NCBI GenBank assembly: GCA_964450305.1
Contig: CAYVFB010000051.1
Span: forward strand, 1-23,676
From: JAAYJG01 sp964450305
GTDB lineage: Bacteria; Bacillota; Clostridia; DSM-8532
Length of the DNA: 23,676 bases
Direction: 5' to 3'
Position numbers and translations under genes: made by a program. Shown in pieces: positions 1-5,890 of this stretch (its first letter is position 1; every line of letters begins with the position of its first letter). The notes under the pieces were generated by a model. It was not told where the DNA came from, searched no databases, and saw only the letters and a program-made list of their open reading frames with translations.

Positions 1-32
1 GGTCGGGGGTTCGAATCCGTCCACCAGCTCCA
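1..32 (+). tRNA. tRNA-Thr(UGU), 3' end only; left attachment site
   Basis: These bases form the T-arm (with the TTCGAAT loop), the acceptor 3' strand CACCAGC, discriminator T and an encoded CCA. The 5' part lies outside the window. Identity as Thr with anticodon TGT is inferred from the longer copy at 5120-5169, which includes the anticodon arm. A strong terminator follows at once, as expected for a working tRNA gene reconstituted by integration. Confidence 0.8.
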
Positions 33-36
33 ATGT

Positions 37-70
37 AAAACCCGCTAATATCAAGTGTTAGCGGGTTTTT
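37..70 (+). terminator. Rho-independent terminator of tRNA-Thr
   Basis: A 12-bp perfect stem (37-48 with 58-69, core ACCCGCTAA) has a 9-nt loop and ends in a T run. It sits 5 bases past the tRNA CCA. The displaced tRNA end at 5169 has a different 12-bp terminator in the same place, so each end of the element has its own. Confidence 0.85.
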
Positions 71-103
71 GATTTCAATCAATAATTTTGAATCTTTGAA
101 AAA

Positions 104-124
104 TGGTGCACATTTGGTGCACAT
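104..124. promoter_or_regulatory. Putative left arm-type integrase sites (two TGGTGCACAT repeats)
   Basis: TGGTGCACAT occurs at 104-113 and 115-124, an 11-bp period that puts both copies on one helical face. The same pair recurs at the other end (4989-5008). Short direct repeats flanking an attachment core are the usual arm-type sites of tyrosine integrases. That role is inferred from position and symmetry. Confidence 0.6.
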
Positions 125-150
125 CTTCGAAAAATCATGAATTCAAGGCA

Positions 151-178
151 AAAAAAGAGCAGGCGTTCAAGCCTGCTC
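151..178 (-). terminator. Hairpin terminator, best read on the minus strand
   Basis: GAGCAGGC (157-164) pairs with GCCTGCTC (171-178) around a 6-nt loop. The A run at 151-156 gives a U tract only on minus-strand transcripts. It may insulate tRNA-Thr from leftward transcription of the element. A similar hairpin (AACAGGC/GCCTGTT) lies at 5282-5301 beyond the second tRNA copy. Confidence 0.55.
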
Positions 179-200
179 ATTTACATTTTCATCTTTCTTT

Positions 201-518
201 TTGACGAATAGAGCTTCCGCAGAATTGGCTATCTTATGCCGCCCTCGTCATCAATATACCGTAAAGATTGCTGACCTTCGCACGCTTCCGGAATATTCCC
301 ATGAGGATTTTTCCGTTGGTGACATGGCCGATGTTATTGACCCGGATGTTGCAGCAGACAGCCCACGCGTCCGTATCCTGCGGCATAAGTATAACCTGTT
401 CCAGCCGTGGGATTGTGAAATTGAACTTGGTGATCCGCTTGAACGTTTCGTCGAACAACTAAAGGCTTCGTTTGATACTTCCGGCATCGTTCAGAGGCTC
501 TTTTTTATTTGCCTTTAA
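201..518 (+). pseudogene. Prophage tail protein fragment (tail endopeptidase-like C-terminal part)
   Basis: The open frame begins at a TTG with no convincing ribosome binding site and gives up to 105 residues. The stretch YTVKIADLRTLPEYSHEDF followed by VGDMADVIDPD and WDCEIELGDPLERF resembles the C-terminal region of siphovirus prophage endopeptidase tail proteins, which carry a conserved YEHEAF-LGDTVRVID pattern. Those proteins are several hundred residues long, so only a C-terminal piece is left, fused by deletion to the element end just after the 157-178 hairpin. The last residues, after about position 92, look unrelated. It is probably not expressed as a working protein. The family call rests on remembered motif patterns. 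Confidence 0.5.
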
Positions 519-584
519 ACTCCTTCTTCCTTCCCTCTGCCTGGTGTGATATAATTATCCCCATGGATAAGGAGGCGGGTACCC

Positions 585-866
585 GTGGAAGATAAAATAT
601 TTGAGTTAATGGAAAAAATGTATGCAGACCTTAAGGGCGAATTAACAGATATCAAAACAATACTCGATAAAAAAGCAGATAAAGCTGATATTGTCCGGCT
701 TGAAAACGAACATGGGGGGAAGCTGGATGCCCTTTTTGATGGATATAAGCAGCTTGCGGAAGGGCAGGAAGAAATCAAGTCGCAACTGACAGAATTATCA
801 TCCAAGGTAGAAAAGCAGGATATACAGATTACCGTTCTTAAAGGCAGTAAAAAAGCAGCAAAGTAA
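585..866 (+). CDS. Small phage-type coiled-coil protein, possibly truncated by an in-frame stop
   Basis: The start is GTG, preceded by ATAAGGAGG with a 9-nt spacer, which decides the start. The 93-residue product is highly charged, Lys/Glu-rich and heptad-patterned throughout (for example ELTDIKTILDKKADKADI), with no membrane segment or catalytic motif. Similar short coiled-coil proteins beginning MEDKIFELM and containing ALFDGYKQ are common in Bacillota prophages and of unknown function. After the TAA at 864-866 the same frame stays open for 30 more codons to a TAG at 957-959, and that extension (HVEAKLDNLSLKVSIYDSKL) keeps the heptad pattern. The ancestral protein was therefore probably about 124 residues. 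Whether the shortened form works cannot be told. Confidence 0.65.
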   Translation: MEDKIFELMEKMYADLKGELTDIKTILDKKADKADIVRLENEHGGKLDALFDGYKQLAEGQEEIKSQLTELSSKVEKQDIQITVLKGSKKAAK

Positions 867-1075
867 CGTCATGTTGAAGCCAAGTTGGACAACCTGTCTC
901 TTAAGGTAAGCATCTATGATTCCAAGCTTGAAGTCCTGGAGGGCGACCGGAAGAAATAGCACTAACATACACATACGTATTTCCATTCAATTCGCATTTC
1001 TATAGCGCCAGTAAGCATTTTTAAGTTTAAACGCCAACATAACAGTCAGTAGATTTTTTATGGAGGATTCTCAAC

Positions 1076-1645
1076 ATGTTTGGGATTATACTGTTATTAA
1101 TTGTGGTCACTTCATTAATTATTTGGGCGCTATACGAAAAGTACAAGCTTTGGAGAGAGCCTATTGATAAGCTAAACAGCGAGATAAATTTTTTAAAACA
1201 ATATGGGTGTCCGTATAGTCAGCCGTACATCTATGCAAGTGGATTCCCAGACGTTGCAGGTCGTAAAGATATGTGGGCTTGGAAAGATAATGATGAACTA
1301 AAATTTCTACAAGGGACCGGTGAAATTAAAATCATTCACTGTGAGGATGTCCTTTTTTTCACAGTACGTGGCGGATTAAAAACAAATACACAAAATACAA
1401 ATAGGAATTCAGGAACCCTAAATACATCATTAACAGAGGGTTTGTTTGGAACTGCAGCTGCAATGAAAAACAGTCAAATAATCAGCAATGTTTATACATT
1501 TGATGAAAGGCATACTATCCTCAAAGTCAAAATTGATAACAGTGTGAAATTTATTGTTTTTGAAAAAGGAGATCTTTATAATTACCTGCTTGAACAAATT
1601 CCTGAAAAAGAACAATCTTTCGTAGAAATGCAATCAACAATTTAA
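1076..1645 (+). CDS. Membrane-anchored hypothetical protein (189 aa)
   Basis: ATG lies 9 nt after GGAGG (1062-1066). Residues 2-20 are a hydrophobic anchor (IILLLIVVTSLIIWALY) with a basic segment after it, suggesting a single N-terminal membrane helix and a cytosolic body. The body has a predicted beta-rich region (EIKIIHCEDVLFFTVRGG, then HTILKVKIDNSVKFIVFEKG) separated by a Gly/Asn/Thr-rich loop around residues 100-125. This loosely recalls PH- or GRAM-like folds, but no family is recognised. It stands alone between the coiled-coil gene and the excisionase-like gene and may be cargo rather than a phage structural gene. Base composition is AT-rich, as elsewhere in the element. Confidence 0.65.
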   Translation: MFGIILLLIVVTSLIIWALYEKYKLWREPIDKLNSEINFLKQYGCPYSQPYIYASGFPDVAGRKDMWAWKDNDELKFLQGTGEIKIIHCEDVLFFTVRGGLKTNTQNTNRNSGTLNTSLTEGLFGTAAAMKNSQIISNVYTFDERHTILKVKIDNSVKFIVFEKGDLYNYLLEQIPEKEQSFVEMQSTI

Positions 1646-1882
1646 ACGTTACTTATTTCTGTCAACCTCCTATCATATTAGCCTCAATTAAAGTAATATG
1701 CTACCATGTTCCCGAGTGGCTTATGTCTTTTCTTTTTCGCTCATTTATTAGGTAAATGAAACTCCCATAGGTAAAGCCTACTTAACCTATTCCAAAGATA
1801 TGACAAAATGTGATATTTGGAAAATAATACTTGCGTATTGTGTCACATAGTGCTCTATTTAGTCATAGGAGGTGATGATTAA

Positions 1883-2059
1883 TTGGGGTTAGACAATTTA
1901 CCCGATGTTGTAACAGTTAAGCAATTGGCCAAATTCCTACAGATAAACGACATCACTGTAAAAAGAGCCTTGAAAGCAGGAAGTTTGAAGGGATTTAAAA
2001 TAGGCCGGGATTGGAGAGTTGAGAAAGAAGAAGTGATAAAATGGTTAAAAACAAAATAA
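1883..2059 (+). CDS. Excisionase-family helix-turn-helix protein (58 aa)
   Basis: The start is TTG, directly after an in-frame TAA and 6 nt from a near-perfect AGGAGGTGAT site (1867-1876). The product is 58 residues. Residues 9-52 match the short winged-helix pattern of excisionase/MerR-like proteins (HTH_17 type): VVTVKQLAKFLQINDITVKR, then LKAGSLKGFKIGRDWRV and a closing helix EEVIKWLK. Such proteins bind DNA at attachment sites and steer tyrosine integrases toward excision, or act as small repressors. Its presence inside tRNA-flanking repeats fits a recombination directionality factor. The 6-bp inverted repeat ATGTGA/TCACAT (1808-1813 and 1843-1848) just upstream could be an operator. No partner integrase is in the window. 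Confidence 0.8.
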   Translation: MGLDNLPDVVTVKQLAKFLQINDITVKRALKAGSLKGFKIGRDWRVEKEEVIKWLKTK

Positions 2060-2243
2060 GGAACCCGGTTACATCTTGGCGGATCACCCGGATTCCTTAA
2101 TCACAAACCAGCCTATGGAAGGCCAGCATTGCCATTTCATTATAGCATTGCTGCAACCTTCCTTCAAGGGCAAAGAACAAATGACAATGCCGACAATAAA
2201 TATCGCATGTTGTCAGGTAGTATATCCACAGGAGGCATGCTCA

Positions 2244-2489
2244 ATGTTGAAGATTGATATGGAAACCATGGAAAAGGAAGTATTCATTCCAGTACATGCA
2301 AACGCAGAGTACAAGGAAGCACTGGATAAATTTATGAATACGCTATTATTAAGAGACGTTGGAAAGATCGACGATTCTGTTAGCAATCTTGAGGCTGTAA
2401 TAATTGCATTAACCTATAAGCAAGCATTTCATGATGGCATGCGCTTTATTCTGAACACAATGGTAGGCAAGGAGGTTATTGAGTTATGA
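2244..2489 (+). CDS. Small phage-type hypothetical protein (81 aa, possibly DUF6809-like)
   Basis: The ATG at 2244 is chosen because CAGGAGG (2229-2235) lies 8 nt before it. The frame is open further upstream to 2076, but that part has no ribosome binding site and unlikely composition. The product is acidic at its N terminus and ends with an amphipathic helix (YKQAFHDGMRFILNTMVG) recalling small DUF6809-type phage proteins with a YGFRLGVRLM-like end; this match is tentative. Its stop overlaps the next start (ATGA at 2486-2489), so the two genes are translationally coupled. Confidence 0.6.
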   Translation: MLKIDMETMEKEVFIPVHANAEYKEALDKFMNTLLLRDVGKIDDSVSNLEAVIIALTYKQAFHDGMRFILNTMVGKEVIEL

Positions 2490-2797
2490 ACAATAAAGTT
2501 ACTATTTATGGTACTGAATTTTCTCTTCTCGACGTTGAAGAATTCCTTAATGAACTGAATATAAACCTGTCTAATAGCCGTTGTATGCTGCGGGATTTAA
2601 CCAATGATTACTTTGGTATTCATGAAACAAAGCTAAAGGCTGAACCGTCGATTCTACTTATGGAATATGAGGAATATAGCACAAAGGCTCATATCGCGGC
2701 AGATTACATAAGGGAATCACAGGCTAAGATTGAAGAAGCTATAAGCCTGATCAATAAGGAATTTGATGGTATCCGCAAACAGGAAGCAGCTTCATAA
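2486..2797 (+). CDS. Hypothetical helical protein (103 aa), coupled to the preceding gene
   Basis: The start overlaps the previous stop by 4 bases (ATGA), with AAGGAGG at 2469-2475 as ribosome binding site. The 103-residue product is mostly helical and acidic (DVEEFLNELNINLSNSRCML; EYEEYSTKAHIAADYIRESQ), without membrane segments, cysteine clusters or a recognised motif. It belongs to the small-ORF cluster typical of prophage early or accessory regions. A strong terminator at 2812 closes this two-gene unit. Function unknown. Confidence 0.65.
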   Translation: MNNKVTIYGTEFSLLDVEEFLNELNINLSNSRCMLRDLTNDYFGIHETKLKAEPSILLMEYEEYSTKAHIAADYIRESQAKIEEAISLINKEFDGIRKQEAAS

Positions 2798-2811
2798 ACA
2801 GGGTCCATATT

Positions 2812-2851
2812 AAGGGTGTTCCTCTCCGGGAATGCCCTTTTTTGGTATAAT
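2812..2851 (+). terminator. Terminator closing the 2244-2797 unit, with an overlapping -10-like box
   Basis: AAGGGTGTTCC (2812-2822) pairs with GGAATGCCCTT (2829-2839), 11 bp with two G-T wobbles and a 6-nt loop, then a T run. TATAAT at 2846-2851 follows at once and could be the -10 of a promoter for the 2878 gene; no good -35 is apparent. Confidence 0.75.
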
Positions 2852-2877
2852 GGGATAAAAAGCTGGGAGGCGAATGT

Positions 2878-3222
2878 ATGAGCAAATATAATGTCGTCCG
2901 CACGGACGCACAGAGCTATGGGCTACATAAAATCAGCCCGAAGTGTCATAGGATAGTCAAAAACCTTAAGGACTACACCGACGAACAGGAAGCGATCGGC
3001 GATCTGATAAAACTTCTCGACGGTAAACTTTCGGAGAGCGACATAACCGGCGGCAACTTTCCACAAAACATTGAAGCAGCGAAACTGAACAATAGAATTC
3101 TCTGTTTAGAATCAACGCTTAAGAGTATTCGTAAAAGCCTTATGGATGCCATTGGACATAATGAGTTACTTGAAAAGGCTGTCAGGGAATCGTTAAAGCG
3201 GATCGAGGAACAGTTAAAGTAA
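2878..3222 (+). CDS. Hypothetical protein (114 aa)
   Basis: The ATG is preceded by GGGAGG with a spacer of about 8 nt. The product is basic and mainly helical, with a C-terminal coiled-coil-like segment (residues about 70-114: NNRILCLESTLKSIRKSLMD, then LEKAVRESLKRIEEQLK). No membrane segment, signal peptide or catalytic motif is seen and no family is recognised. Its base composition is slightly richer in GC than the neighbouring ORFs at its 5' end. It may have its own promoter in the preceding terminator tail. The hairpin array begins 40 bases after its stop. Confidence 0.6.
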   Translation: MSKYNVVRTDAQSYGLHKISPKCHRIVKNLKDYTDEQEAIGDLIKLLDGKLSESDITGGNFPQNIEAAKLNNRILCLESTLKSIRKSLMDAIGHNELLEKAVRESLKRIEEQLK

Positions 3223-3261
3223 GATTGGCAATATGGCTAATTTTATACAGATGGAACCGAC

Positions 3262-3597
3262 TTTTCGCCAATTTTAGCGGAAAGTACAGGAGGCTGTCCA
3301 GTCATTGAACATCAACTCACAATCGAAATGGTAAAGGATTAAAGGGGTTCGACACTTATGTCGAACGTCGAAAGCATGCCCACACCTGGGCACGATATTA
3401 TTGCCATATGTGGCAACGGTAATTCGCCACAAGTGGCGAAATCGGTTAAATTTAACATTTCGTATATAAGCAACTCCCCAACCAAACAGATTCGTTATAA
3501 AGTCTGTGTTCGGTGATGATAATGATTTACAAAGGGTTTCGGCACTTCTGCCGAATATAATGCTTCCCATAATTTAGAAAACGGAATTTTCCGTTTT
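3262..3597. repeat. Array of seven short hairpins with 4-nt loops
   Basis: Seven inverted repeats lie in 336 bp. (1) 3262-3283, arms TTTTCGCCA and TAGCGGAAA, one mismatch and one G-T. (2) 3347-3366, GTTCGACA/TGTCGAAC, loop CTTA. (3) 3377-3392, TGCCCA/TGGGCA, loop CACC. (4) 3401-3416, TTGCCA/TGGCAA, loop TATG. (5) 3423-3440, TTCGCCA/TGGCGAA, loop CAAG. (6) 3538-3555, TTCGGCA/TGCCGAA, loop CTTC. (7) 3578-3597, AAAACGGA/TCCGTTTT, loop ATTT. Every loop is 4 nt and closed by an A-T pair; hairpins 2, 5 and 6 fit TTCGNCA-N4-TGNCGAA with compensating changes. A 12-bp palindrome GTTAAATTTAAC lies at 3445-3456. Apart from hairpin (7), no T run follows, so these are not ordinary terminators. The 3223-3769 gap holds no convincing gene. 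Confidence 0.85.
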
Positions 3598-3706
3598 CGG
3601 ACCCAGTGCCGTTAAGCCATCCCCCAAAAGTAAGGAACTCATCAGTTATTCCGACGTTATGTTTTTTTGCAACTTCCTGCGGTGCGAATTCCCATCATGC
3701 TCGGAA

Positions 3707-3737
3707 AGGGTGTATATAATACTGACACCCTCTTTTC
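3707..3737 (+). terminator. Hairpin with T-rich tail upstream of the ArpU-like gene
   Basis: AGGGTGT (3707-3713) pairs with ACACCCT (3725-3731) around an 11-nt loop that itself contains TATAAT, followed by CTTTTCT. It can be read as a terminator ending transcription from the hairpin-array side, or as a regulated promoter site. Confidence 0.45.
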
Positions 3738-3769
3738 TATGACCGGGGTAAATAGACTTCAATTTTAAG

Positions 3770-3799
3770 TTGCCAATATCCGCCATATGCTGATAATAT
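3770..3799 (+). promoter_or_regulatory. Putative sigma-A promoter of the ArpU-like gene
   Basis: TTGCCA (3770-3775) and TAATAT (3794-3799) are separated by 18 bp. The predicted start of transcription falls just before the GGGAGGTG ribosome binding site (3806-3813) of the next gene. Confidence 0.45.
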
Positions 3800-3823
3800 C
3801 TTTCCGGGAGGTGTTTTCCAACG

Positions 3824-4225
3824 ATGGACAGAAAAGTAATAGAAAGATACCTGAAAATGTACCCGGAGCTGGATAAGGAGCTTGAACGGCTGCAGGGGGA
3901 TCTTGATTACTATGCGGCTGAAAAAGAGAAGTACCAGGGCATGGAGCTTCCTGAAGAACAGAAGAAAAGCATGCTCCAAACGATAGAAGCTGCATGTGCT
4001 TCATGTGCAAAGGATATCCAAGAAGTTATGAAGGCCAGGTTCTCAATAGAACGGGCATTCCGGGATATATCACCGTTGCAAAAGGAGATCATTCAGCAGC
4101 GGTTCTGGTCTTCAAAGGATCGACCGGATACCTGGGAGACGATCGGGGACAAATTACGTTTTCATCCCGTGTACTTAAAAAGGCTGTTCAAGGACGTTAT
4201 GGATAGGATATTAAACGTAGTTTAG
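3824..4225 (+). CDS. ArpU/RinA-like phage transcriptional regulator (133 aa)
   Basis: ATG lies 10 nt after GGGAGGTG. The N-terminal two thirds are helical and acidic (MDRKVIERYLKMYPELDKEL). Residues about 84-130 (ISPLQKEIIQQRFW, then TWETIGDKLRFHPVYLKRLF) form a helix-turn-helix like sigma-70 region 4. This layout and length match the ArpU/RinA/DUF1492 group, which in Bacillota prophages sits near the end of the early region and activates late (packaging and morphogenesis) genes. Here no late gene follows; the next gene encodes a zinc-ribbon protein. It may now control only local genes, a helper phage, or transcription near the hairpin array just upstream. The family call is based on architecture, not a search. 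Confidence 0.7.
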   Translation: MDRKVIERYLKMYPELDKELERLQGDLDYYAAEKEKYQGMELPEEQKKSMLQTIEAACASCAKDIQEVMKARFSIERAFRDISPLQKEIIQQRFWSSKDRPDTWETIGDKLRFHPVYLKRLFKDVMDRILNVV

Positions 4226-4376
4226 AGGGAAAAAGTTATTTCGGGTGAATTATCGGGTGATAAATATAAAAACTGGCTAATAATTTTTCTGGATATCGCT
4301 CATATATATGTAAAACCATGAAGGATTTTGGATTCTTTTGTAGAATATATATCTATGAAAGGAGGCGGTTAAATAT

Positions 4377-4859
4377 ATGGGGTTTTATGATGATGCTCTC
4401 GTTTGCTTGAATGGACATGTTATTAATGATAGTGCTACCCGTAAACCCGAACGTAATTCAAAGTTTTGTGACAAATGTGGAGCTGCAGCAATTAATTCTT
4501 GCCCTGCCTGCAACACAATGATTAGGGGTTATTACTATGTACCAGGGGTTGTTGGTTTAATAACGCGTGAGCCAACTCCAGCAGCCTATTGCCATGAATG
4601 TGGTAAACCATATCCATGGACAGAAGATAAACTCAAGGCTATTCAGGAAGCAATTGAACTCAGTGAAATATCAGCTCAAGAAAAAGCTGAGTTTGGTATA
4701 AATCTTCCGGATATTGTTGCAGATACACCTAGGACAAAGGTCGCTGCATTAAAACTTAAAGTAATTGGAGAGAAAATTGGAAAAGAACTCTGGGGTGTAG
4801 TCAAAGATATTATTGTCGAAATTGGTTCAGAAGCTGCAAAAAAGACTATGGGATTATAA
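4377..4859 (+). CDS. DUF2321-like zinc-ribbon protein (160 aa)
   Basis: ATG follows AAAGGAGG (4358-4365) by 11 nt. The N-terminal half holds paired CxxC motifs: FCDKCG (near residue 31), SCPACN (near 43) and YCHECGKPYPW (near 73), which together would form two zinc ribbons. The opening MGFYDDALVCLNGHVINDS and the segment MIRGYYYVPGVVG match the DUF2321 family as I remember it. The C-terminal half is helical and Lys-rich, with no membrane segment. Function unknown; DUF2321 proteins are scattered among bacteria in a pattern suggesting mobile cargo. Its 151-bp 5' leader is AT-rich. It is the last gene of the element before a terminator and the right arm sites. Confidence 0.75.
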   Translation: MGFYDDALVCLNGHVINDSATRKPERNSKFCDKCGAAAINSCPACNTMIRGYYYVPGVVGLITREPTPAAYCHECGKPYPWTEDKLKAIQEAIELSEISAQEKAEFGINLPDIVADTPRTKVAALKLKVIGEKIGKELWGVVKDIIVEIGSEAAKKTMGL

Positions 4860-4897
4860 TAAATGTTTCGAATTCATACATAACGTTTTTTGTATAG

Positions 4898-4926
4898 TTC
4901 CGCTTTATAGGGCGGAATATTTTTTC
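4898..4926 (+). terminator. Rho-independent terminator after the DUF2321-like gene
   Basis: TTCCGC (4898-4903) pairs with GCGGAA (4912-4917), 8-nt loop, then TATTTTTT. It ends the element's last plus-strand gene. Confidence 0.75.
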
Positions 4927-4988
4927 GCGGGGTAACTCTCTCGGCCGGGCGCAGCGACTCCCCCCGGTGGGTCTGAGTATATATTTTT

Positions 4989-5027
4989 TGGTGCACATTT
5001 GGTGCACACATTTACAAAATGGTGCAC
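4989..5027. promoter_or_regulatory. Putative right arm-type integrase sites (three TGGTGCAC repeats)
   Basis: TGGTGCACA at 4989-4997 and 5000-5008 repeats the 11-bp period of the left pair (104, 115). A third TGGTGCAC at 5020-5027 lies 20 bp further on. With five copies restricted to the two ends of one element, an integrase-binding role is the simplest reading. Confidence 0.6.
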
Positions 5028-5119
5028 GCGAATATTGCCTGTTATAAAATTCCATGTCACTGAAAAGCGCTTATATCAATAGTTTTGGAAAGATAAAAGC
5101 AGATAGAAATATCAATTAT

Positions 5120-5169
5120 GCTGATTTGTAATCAGCAGGTCGGGGGTTCGAATCCGTCCACCAGCTCCA
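5120..5169 (+). repeat. Displaced 3' half of tRNA-Thr(UGU): right attachment site
   Basis: The sequence holds the anticodon arm (GCTGA stem, loop TTTGTAA with anticodon TGT), variable loop, T-arm and acceptor end with CCA, but the bases before it are not a D-arm or 5' acceptor strand. Bases 5138-5169 equal 1-32 exactly. It is the part of the tRNA gene displaced by integration and cannot make a complete tRNA. Confidence 0.85.
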
Positions 5170-5171
5170 GT

Positions 5172-5210
5172 AAAATCAAGGGTTTCAAGATATGACCCTT
5201 GATTTTTTTA
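5172..5210 (+). terminator. Terminator following the displaced tRNA end
   Basis: AAAATCAAGGGT (5172-5183) pairs perfectly with ACCCTTGATTTT (5195-5206), 11-nt loop, with a T run. It has the same position and stem length as the one at 37-70 but a different sequence. Confidence 0.85.
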
Positions 5211-5226
5211 TGTTTTTAATCGGTTT

Positions 5227-5246
5227 TGGGGACTATTTGGGGACTA
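5227..5246. promoter_or_regulatory. Second arm-like repeat pair, TGGGGACTA
   Basis: TGGGGACTA at 5227-5235 and 5238-5246 has the same 11-bp period and ATTT-type spacer as the TGGTGCACA pairs but a different recognition sequence. It lies where the arm sites of an element integrated at the 5138-5169 core would be. It suggests a second integrase specificity used this tRNA earlier. Confidence 0.5.
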
Positions 5247-5890
5247 CAAGAAAATAAATGATAAATGAAAGCACAATAAAGAACAGGCGGTTAAGCCTGT
5301 TTCATATTTTGCACTACTATCCTAAAATATTCTATATTTCTTCATTGAAAATCCAGACTACATAGGCTTACCCCCACACGATGATAGTATTCAATTCATA
5401 AAAATAATGAGTAGAGCGATCATAGTAGCTGTGAGAATATCAAATAAAGGTAAGCTTTCTAATGAAATTGAGTTTATAACCACTTTTCATTTCCTCCGCC
5501 ATAATAGAGGGAGAGCTTCCGGCACTGTCCGGAGGTTCTTTTTATTTCATCGAAAGGTTTCCTCTTTCTTCCCCTATTCAGCTATGTTTATAAAAGCCGG
5601 TATCATCAGTTATTTTTCAAAAGGTACCGGCTTTCTCATACCATTTTCTCAGCTACTGATTACGGAATAGGACTTTTGCCCTGTTGCGCATAGGCATAAT
5701 GGCGTGGAAGATGGTGGATTTGACCGATATTCTCTTTTCACCGGATCAAATATAATAAGGTTGTAGTATGACTGCTGCTGCATTTTTGGTGATCTTTCTA
5801 CTTTTCCATACCGCAGCGGCAAATGCTTCCTGATTGCAGCAATGCAAGCCAGATATTTCAAAACCCTATCGGGCGGGGGAGGAGTTTTCA
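5247..5890. other. Gene-free stretch between the tRNA site and the pilus operon
   Basis: I see no convincing gene here. It holds a hairpin AACAGGC/GCCTGTT (5282-5301), a terminator at 5514-5545, and a 10-bp inverted repeat AAAGCCGGTA/TACCGGCTTT (5593-5602 and 5625-5634) with a 22-nt loop. TGCTGCA/TGCAGCA (5776-5782 and 5835-5841) lies in what is probably the pilus operon leader. TATAAT occurs near 5750 without a well-spaced -35. The first half is probably remnant element DNA. Confidence 0.6.
5514..5545 (+). terminator. Orphan rho-independent terminator
   Basis: AGCTTCCGG (5514-5522) pairs with CCGGAGGTT (5529-5537), 9 bp with two wobbles and a 6-nt loop, then CTTTTTATTT. No gene precedes it, consistent with a deleted upstream gene. 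Confidence 0.6.

Larger units (their letters stand above)
1..5169. mobile_element. Integrase-less integrated element (prophage remnant or satellite) at a tRNA-Thr gene
   Basis: The first 32 bases (T-arm and acceptor end of a tRNA) are repeated exactly at 5138-5169, the direct repeat left when a tyrosine-recombinase element inserts into a tRNA 3' end. Paired TGGTGCAC repeats lie inside both ends. The contents are phage-like: a tail-protein fragment, a coiled-coil ORF, an excisionase-like HTH protein, small ORFs and an ArpU/RinA-like regulator, plus a membrane protein and a DUF2321-like protein as possible cargo. All recognised genes are on the plus strand. No integrase, replication, terminase, capsid or lysis gene is visible. 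It is either a decayed prophage or a short non-autonomous element that keeps its ends and relies on an integrase in trans. The true left end may lie slightly before base 1. Confidence 0.75.

Noticed and set aside
2076..2243. N-terminal extension of the 81-aa protein
   Set aside because: The frame is open, but its start lacks a ribosome binding site and the ATG at 2244 has a good one.
3240..3342. Plus-strand open stretch ending ...IEHQLTIEMVKD before the hairpins
   Set aside because: There is no start codon with a usable ribosome binding site; too short to call.
3274..3570. 98-residue minus-strand frame across the hairpin array
   Set aside because: Composition is rich in Cys, Phe and Arg, there is no ribosome binding site, and the palindromes create the open frame by chance.
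3262..3597. CRISPR array
   Set aside because: The repeated units differ in sequence, are irregularly spaced, and no cas gene is present.
3527..3694. 55-codon open stretch on the minus strand with protein-like sequence (APQEVAKKHNVGITDEF)
   Set aside because: It has no start codon or ribosome binding site and overlaps two hairpins of the array. It might be a relic of an older gene, but it cannot be supported.
5407..5670. 87-residue frame between the tRNA site and the pilus operon
   Set aside because: It runs through two hairpins, including a terminator, has no ribosome binding site, and its composition is not protein-like.
5680..5890. c-di-GMP riboswitch in the pilus operon leader
   Set aside because: The conserved bases of known c-di-GMP aptamers are not visible, only a distant TGCTGCA/TGCAGCA pairing.
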